Made by a program: the position numbers and the translations under genes. Below the pieces are notes generated by a model, which had not been told where the DNA came from, did no database searches, and saw nothing but the letters and a program-made list of their open reading frames with translations. From positions 1,550,001 to 1,614,000 of the forward strand of contig JAPDOI010000009.1 in the NCBI GenBank assembly GCA_029168955.1: a stretch of 64,000 bases of DNA, read 5' to 3'. This DNA is from Aplectana chamaeleonis. Its lineage: Eukaryota > Nematoda > Chromadorea > Rhabditida > Cosmocercidae. Below are positions 35,301 to 44,300 of the stretch, piece by piece. Each line of letters opens with the position of its first letter. The first letter of the stretch is position 1.

Positions 35301-38300
35301 TCGGATATTAGAGCGAACGCTAATTGAGTGCACACTCGCCCACGGCGACAAGACGAGGAAGAAAAAAACCAGAGGTGACATTTGAGATCTACGATGTGAT
35401 TAAAGCATGGGTTTTTGAGTAGTCCAGGAATACCACGGTCTCTTCATTAAGATGAACGTGCGATACTGATATTCGTCAGTCATAGAAATTAGTGCGAACT
35501 CATTACAAACAAGGAATGCATGGACTTACGGTTTTAATTTTCGGCCTTAGAATTTCTGTCTTCAAAAAAAGACGCTGCGCAAACGCGACGACTATCGGAT
35601 GTGCCCATAACATTACAATTTTTCCGATTCCCTGACTGACTCTGGGTTCTTGCGTTTCGTTTTACGATTTTCAGTATTGAAATAATCACGTCTTTGTTTA
35701 AAAAACCGCTAATTCATGTTACAAACCCTCTCGTAACCCCAGCAATTATCAACAATCAGCGTCCGATTGTGCTAGATCAAGGCCGGATTCATACTTCTTG
35801 AAACGCGCGACGTGACGTAGGGTTTATCACCCATATTGATCGAAAACCAATACGTCTAACATGTGTTGTCGCAGCCGAGCGTCGCGGGAAGTATGGACTT
35901 GGCGGATACCTAACCATGATCACTTACTTATTATAAACAAGCAAATCCGGTCGCCATATCATGTCCGACGGAACGTGAAGCGACGTAACTCCGCCGAATT
36001 CTCCTGGACTCCACGTGAGAAACTCGTCGTACCAGTACTGAAAAGATGACTTGAAATATGTAAAACATAGAAGCACATTTTTTCTTATTAAAAATACTCT
36101 CCTGCTTTTCATAAGTATAATAGCAAGAAAAAAACGGCGCGGAAAAATGGATCTTTTTTCAGAGGTGAAAAATGGCTCAAAAATCTATGTCGGAACAAAA
36201 ATCACTTTGTTCCTCCGCGTGCGTGCGCGGAACGAGGAGAGAGACAACAAGATAAAGGGAATAGAAGGAGAAGCAGCATACGCTGGCACATGGACCCGAT
36301 TAAATCCCGCTACAGAGCTAGGCGTCGTTTATACTCTCACCGCTGAGCGGCGCAGCATAGTACATATCTGTAATATTGATCAGGCGGTGCGGCATGATCA
36401 ATATTGTAAAACTGCACTTCGTCGCGCCGCTCGACGGCGGAAGTATAAACGAAGCCTAATATTGATCACGCGGCGCCGCACGATCGATATTATAGGATTG
36501 CACTTTACCGCGCCGCATGGCGGTGGTAGAATAGACGAACCCTGGAGGGTACTTCTAATTTTTCCCTAATACTGTGGAGAGAGAAAAGACAAGAATCAAA
36601 GCAATACTTCAGCGAAAGAAGAATAAAACTTGTGTCCAGGAAGAGAGATCATTAGGGAAACTAAATTGTACCAGTTATTGTAGGTACTTCACATAACATT
36701 TTCAAATCTATATTTGTAGCTGCTGGAGACTTCTCTTGAACCGAGTTATGGCGAGTGGACGAAAAGGTCTCAGGCAAGTCTCAGGAAGTTCAGAAAAATA
36801 GTTCCGGAACAGCATCAAATTTTTTCAGAGGGTTAGGGTCTATGCATAGTGGAGCTACAAAAGTCGCGCGGCCTTGAGAGAGCGGCCACGCAACGGTCCG
36901 CGTACCTTTTTCAGTCCAAAAAAAACTATTGTGGGCGAGTTTTGAGTTCCGTAACAATTCTCTGCATGCGGAGCGCGGATGGCTGCAACACTCGATGTGC
37001 GTCTGCGTCGCGGTCGAAAAAAGTATGCGTTTCGCCAAACGATTCGCAGAATTAAGGTCAACGAGCCACCGTTTCGATCTCAAAAGTGTGCGGTCTACCC
37101 ATCCGAGTGCCTGAGAAGCTGGCCTTCGGGGACAACTCACCGCTCGCTAAGGCCTAGTGCATACTTCCCGCGACGCGCGACAGCGACAGTAGATGCCATG
37201 GATATTGATTTTCAGTCGATATGGATGACAGACATTACGTCGCGTCGCCCGTCGCGGAAAGTATGCACTAGGCCAAAGATTGAGCCTAACACGTTAATCT
37301 GCGAGGCCGTAATTTCGGCGTCATTTTAGACTTTCTAAACCAGTACCTAGTCTGTCCGCAAACGCGGTCGGTGTGCGTGTCGAGCTACCGTGATGAACGC
37401 AGTTTTCAGACCTCTAAATCGATTGGCAGGACGGAAATTAAGTCATATCCATGCCAACTGTTTACAAACTTGGAAAGGCTCGCCTGAATAAATGCCTTGG
37501 ATACTTCCTACGCAACACGCACGCCGACCGCGTGGGCGGACATTGTCATTCGGACAGCCTTCACTTTTCTTATAGATCCGCGTCTAGCGGAATTTTTCGC
37601 TTTCTTTCAGTGTTTCAGTATCGATCTGCACTTCAACTCCTCAAAAGGAGTCTTGTCTGATTTCAAGAACTACAGATTTCTGTTTTCAGATTTTCCGTGC
37701 CCTTTTTAGAAAATGTCTTCTCATAACTGATCTCTGTTTCTGAGGAATAAAAGTTTAGCATAAGACGTTGACTTCGGTCCGTAATGAACGCGAAAACAGC
37801 TGTTGGCAGCTGTTTTCGCGTTCATTACGGAAAGAAACTTTAATCGGATCTGCTTAGAGGTGTTCATCAGAAATCTCCCGCCCGCTCATCACAAATGAGC
37901 AGCAGCAGAAATCCTTAAATCGAAAAAGATCGAACGGGGGCAAAAACGGAAAAAGGTATGCATGCCAATATTCAATAGCTGAGGAATGCAGAGCTGGTGC
38001 CGGTGGTGTAATGGTAACACCCTCGCCCGGAAAGCGTGAAAAGCAGGTTCGAGTCCTGCCTGACATTAAAGTTTCGTGTTCAGCTCAGCTACCTTGTGAT
38101 ATCTATAATTTACCTTTTTTCCATCAGCTGTTAGGATATGTACATAAACAACTGGGTTGCCTGAATCCTTGAAAGTTTCTCAGAAGATTTTAAAATAAGG
38201 CTTTTTCCCGAACAAATTGAGGCTGATGGTTTTCGAAAAATCCGAAGCTATTTTTATTCTTGGCAGTTTGGCAGGAATTTAACAAGGCAGTTATGTGACT

Positions 38301-41300
38301 TAAGTGCCTATTCAACTACGTAGTCCTCAAATGGCGCTGTGGTTATCTGACTAGCGAGCAGGCAATCGAACTTTATGGGCCTACTTAGAACCGATAATAG
38401 AGCTGAAATCGAGGAAATTCTCATCAAACGGGGCGTAAAACAAAACTCGCCTTCAAGACAGAGAGAAGTGCAGAATACGATTTTCATTTTTTTTTGTGCT
38501 CAAAACAACAATTTTGTCCGTTAAATTCATAAAGAAGAAAGGCTCAAATCTTGACAAATTACAAAATGATCGTGATAGATTAAAAAATATGATAAATGGC
38601 AGCCTCGAAAAATAAGGAAAACTAGAAATAATTTTTAAAAATAGACGTTACATGGTTGATGATTCTTCCTTCACTAAAAAATCAATATTGTTAATGAAAT
38701 ACCGACTTGTCAGAATAGACACGCAAACAGTCGAAAATACCGTAAAAACTCCAATGACGAATATTTTCTCAAAATTTTATGAACAAAGTCATAAGAACGC
38801 TTACGCCGTTGGAAGCATCAAAACGAGTCAAAACTACCAGAATTGAGCAAGATCGAGTAGAAGAGTTCCGTGGACTCTGCTCCGGAGCTTTGCAGACTCC
38901 AACCCCAATACAAACTCGTCCAGATTGATTGTTTGAATACGGTCTCTTAGGCTTGTTTTCAGAACTTTCAACGACGTAAGCATTCTAGTACAGGCAAAAG
39001 TCTACTAGCTTCACTATCACAACCAACTTTCCGCTATTTCAACTGAGCTGGCATGCTGCGGTGTAACTCGTCCACTTTCATTCCATAACAAAAACAACCC
39101 GTTATGCCTCTATTTGCATCCAGTTTTCATCGGTTTTTTTAGATTCCCATAGTACTGGGTGTTCAAACCGTGCAACGGAAGAAGGGGCGGATTCGCGCTC
39201 CACCATCCCAATCTAAACAGGCACTCTTATAAATTGGTGTACAATTCATTCTTTTTCCGTAGCGCACGGTGGCTAAACACTTTACCAGTTGAATTCATAT
39301 CATGCAAAGATTCTCAAAGTTTCCGTAGAAAGCTAAAAAGGATAAATCTTTTGGATGTATTAAAGATTGAGGATGTATAGATAACTCAGTTTTTTCCCTC
39401 AATTGTCAGTGACCGTTTCCATTCAGAATTCGATGCTATCTCAGTTATTGACCAGCACTACTACGCCAACTGGATTGATGGTTTTTCTCTCGTCAAAATG
39501 GTCGCATTGGTGAAGGGTGTAATGAGACTTGCGATGACTATGGAGTTGCAGCCGGCTATCTTTTGAAATATTGATAGTTTTTTCCGAGCTCTTAGCAAAT
39601 ACTGCGGACATTTTGTGCCTTATGGGAACCGCTGATAAATACCGACCTATTTTCATGAATTGGTTTCGAATTTAGAGTGAGTGCTCCCGCTTGAACTGTA
39701 TTTTCTCTCGAAAAAAATATTGCGAAACTGCTTCTTTACTCGCCGCAGGCTGGTTGGCCACCTTACCGGTCCCATGTGGGAAGCCAGTAAACCCATGACC
39801 CGAAGTTCCGGTAAGGTCCAATGTGCCATAGCTGGCTGGCACGGCAACCTTAGCTTCGTTGGCCTGTAGAGAGATGAAGTCCCACGGGCATTTTCATTTT
39901 GAAACGAAATTTTTAAAAAAATATGCTCACGCATATTCAACCATTTCTGCAAAATGGCCGGTGTTTCGAACTCCGATGCCTCTTAGTTGTTTTCTCTACC
40001 GTTGCTGTTGTCTGCATTGATCTAGTTGCCGATGGTTTTATTGATTTTTGTTGATTTCTTTTTTGATTTTTGTTTTTTTGTTTTCCTGAGCATGGAATAT
40101 ATTTCTTCTTAATGGTCATCTAGTTGTTTATTGGAGCGTTCTACGGAACGTAATAAATAAATAAATAAATAAATAAATATTAACAGCTCCAAACTTTCGA
40201 TTCATGTCATAAAATCGATTCCAATTTTGAGCGTGTATTTTCGAGGTGTCTTTGAGAATAAAAAATAAATAAATAAAAAGAAAAAAAAAGATCGCGGAAG
40301 ATTACAAAAGAGGAAAAGACAAATTTACAAGAAAATATAGATAAAGAAAATTTCATAGAAAAACCGCGCCTAAAAAATCAGTACGTTTCACTCGTTCTTC
40401 TAATTATCTCTTTATAGCACAAGCGGTCTCTAGAAATGAATGGGACAAAAGAAAATGACATGCATATTTGAGCGAAGTTCTGTATTTTGAGAAACTAGAT
40501 CCTTCTGCGTGCTCGCTCTTTCACACTATCTCGTCTCCTCCAGCGCCAATCAATAATAAATTCCAGACTATAGCGAATTCACACCACAGTGAGGTATTAA
40601 TGCTGTTTAAACATCTTCATGGTGGTATATCAGACCTCGTTTCTCATTACGCGGCCAAACACTGTAATTTTATCAGATTTCCAGTGCAGATAACTGCTTT
40701 GAAATTAGGCCCTAGTTATACACCGGCGGGACGCTGCGGAAATAGCAAGACAACTATCACTTATATGCGCCCTAACTGTGCTCAGGCATTCCAAAAGGAA
40801 CAGTAGTCGCAGAAAAACGCGCCGGAAGGCCGCACAGAGCAGTTATACACGCCGCGGCACCGTATACTGTATCCTTGCGGGACCTGCCCTGTTGGAATTT
40901 TCAGATTTAAAATTGGTAAAACATCACCAAAACGACATAACGAGCATTGTAATGACGAGAGGAATTGATTATTAGTGATATTCTGCAAGTAAAAAGTGTC
41001 AGAAGCGAAAAAACCGATAAAATACCATTAAAAACGCCTGGAAAATTTTTGTCTGCAGTATTGCGTCAAAGACGCCAAAGACGCAACATTGCAGACGAGT
41101 CCCTAATTCACGCAGCATGCGGCGGCAATGTCATCGCGAGACGTTTTCATTCCGCTGGTGTATAACTAGGGCCTTATGGTGTCAATGTGTTAAAATCTGG
41201 CGACAATGTGTTAAAACATCCGTAGTTCACACTGGTGGTAATTTTCTATTCACTGGAACGGACAATCTTACAATTACAATTGAGCCTCAACGCCAAACTC

Positions 41301-44300
41301 CGGGGGTGGAATTCGCGAAACGATAACCACGATTTAGCCACGGTTTGAGGCGGATCGATTCGCGCACGATGTGCTTAGCCATGGTTACGCTAGCCATGGT
41401 TAAAACGTGGTTAGCGTTTCGTGAATTCCACCCCTGGAGGTCTTTCAGCCGAGTGACGGGAGCCGGGGAGCGCGAATAAACGAGATGCGAGTTCCCAAGA
41501 AGACGGTGCTTTCCAGAACGTAGACAGTTTTCATTGTTGGATGTCGACCGCAGTTCCATATGAGGTTAATCGCCGTTTGATATGTTACGCACGGGCGGAG
41601 AGCCCCAATATTGAATTGCGGTCGGACACCAAGCATTTTCGAGGAGTAGGCAAGTGTTTTCTATTTTTTTCTACTGCCGCAAAGGTCTTTTAGATAGAAT
41701 GTTCATTGGCCTGAGATTTTGGCTATCTAGCCGTTTTTAAATGCCTGAAAATGACCATAAAGCATTCATATGGTGCCAGTCCTGTCAGGTACAATCTATG
41801 ACTACTTTCATAATTTTAACAGGCACTCATCTCGCTGATGATGAGATCCATGCAAGATTAGAGCGTTTCAAATTTATGAAAATAGCCATGAATTATGCCT
41901 GACATGATTGGCACCGTATAAGTGCATCGGGTCATTTCCAGGCCTCTGATCACGAGGAGACGGCCAAAACATTTCACCTAAAAAACCCGTAAGGCAGAAG
42001 AAGAAATGCAAAACACTTCACAATGTCCAGATTTCACAACGATTCTGGGAATCCTAAAAATGCCTAAAAGCTGCCCTCTCTTCGTCGTCTGACTGACTAG
42101 GAACTGATCCCAGCGCGAACTGGAGTTTCAACAAATGATCTGTCGAGGTTTGTGGGGGGGGGGTAGATGAAAAGAAACAATTTGAAGTTCGTGATTAAAT
42201 TTGCCTGATGCACAACATTTTTAGCCAAAATTCGGTCCAGGGGGTAACTTGGGGCGCTGAACTCCAATATAAAATCCATTTCCAGTTTTTTGGAAGGTTA
42301 TGGTAGGTTACCGTGAACAAATGATGCTTTTCCTACTGTGGCTTACAGTAGTGTTCCTCTGAAGAACCGAAAATGGACCTTATATTCGTGTTCAGCCCCC
42401 TAAACAACCTCCGCCCCGGGCAAATTTTGGGCCGAAAATGGTGCATTAAAAACTCAACAAACTCTAACTTATTTCTTTTGACCTTCCCCACAACAATCAA
42501 CAGCCCATTTTTCAAAACTTCAGTTTGGGCTGTGATCAGTCCTTAACCACAAGGAGGAAACCAGCCATAACTCGATTCAAAGAGGTCTTCAGCAGCTACA
42601 AACACAGCTTTAGAAACGTCATCGGATGCACATTAACTGGTATGAATTTTATTGGAAACTGCTATCTCGGCCAAATGTGCTTCTCTAATAAGCTTGGGCC
42701 AGCCCGAGGCTACACAGAAAAAGAAGCTAATGTGATTTGCTACGCTCAAAATGCATTTAAAAGGTTCGGGGCGCACTGGCAAAACGAAACTTGAATTACA
42801 AATAGTCTAGACGGAAGGAATATGCTGATGTTTCCTCACGGAAGACGGGAAAACAATTTAAAGCCGGCTAGGGTCCAGCGGGGTTGCGAGCGGACGCAAC
42901 GAGGTTAGAGGGGGATCGTAGGGCCTCTTTCAGAGTTCGATCGCCGAGCGACGCGATGGAACATGCGCATCGATCGAGATCGCGTCGCACGTCGATCTGT
43001 ATCCAAAACATGTCATCGCGGCGATCAGCGAAAGCACTCTGAAATAGGCCTAAACTTTTGGTCCGAATATAAAAATGTGTGATTTAGAAAGGGGCATAGT
43101 TAAAATTTCCGACGTTTTTTTGCTGAAAATTTTGGAGACAAAGGGACAGGGTCGTAGCTGCGCCAAAGTCGCACTGGTTCCTGAAGCCGGCTATAATCTA
43201 AGAATCAGTGAACCCTCAACTAAAAAAAAGTTTTGGAGAGCTCAAACAGCAGAAGAGGTTATAAACTATGTACTCCAACCTCTTCCAGCCAACAATAGAT
43301 CGTGATAATCTGATCGCTCTCCTGGACTTTCTGAATCTGCTTGAAGTAGAGTTGAACGGTGACATTCGTCGGACCCGAATCGAACGATTTCACTGGCCTG
43401 AAAATATTCAGAAGTATACTCTTCAAAATTAGCCGGCGACAAAAATTTAGACACTACGTAATAAATCATTTTGGAATCAATGTACTTCGAAACCCTACTC
43501 GCAACTTTCGGGAATGACGTATAGGCCTTTCGCAAATTCTAGTCTAGCAAATGAACAGAACCACGGCGCTGGATAGTCGTCCGCTATCTAAGCCCCGCTG
43601 ACCAATTATGACACGGTAGCCCCAAGGCTCGCCGCGAATGATCGCTTCTCGTCCATGCGCTAGACTAGATTTGACGAAAGGCCTATATCCAACATAAACT
43701 TTGGCTTCATTAGATTTCATACTACATACATATTGCTACGTCAACCTTGAAAGGGAAACGATATGCTCAACCGCTCCAGAAGATTTTTGTTCTTTTCCTC
43801 TGTGAGTCAAACGACGCAATACAGAGGAAATTTTCTGAGAAAAATGAAGGCTCCATGACATTGCTCACTGGCGTGCGTACGCGTCACGGTCCGGTAAGTG
43901 TCTCGCGCATGGCGAACGCGGAAAGCTCACAATCGCGTGGGAGAGTCTTCAGCCCCTTCTAATAGGAAAAGGTTATAAATTGTGGCAAGAAATGAACGCA
44001 GGAGAGCAAGTAATGCTCCAGGACATGTCAATTTGATCTATTTCATTCAAATGCGGGGATGTCGCGTTGACGCCAATTTCGCCGCGCGCGACGCCGCACC
44101 CACGGGTGAGCAATGTCCGCGCCCCGAAATTTCACATCGTATGAAGCAATAAAGCCTTCTATAACATACCTTAACTCCTTTCTATAGTTGCTGAACAATG
44201 CATTCATTAGTTGCTGTTGCTGTCCGTGTACACACGCCTTAACAAGTAGACACTAAATGCAGAATTCGGAAAAATAGTAAAAATCTGGTACTGGTTTAAG

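Noticed and set aside
40468..40806. 112-residue plus frame
   Set aside because: It crosses into the GGCCCTAGTTA MITE and has no recognisable feature.
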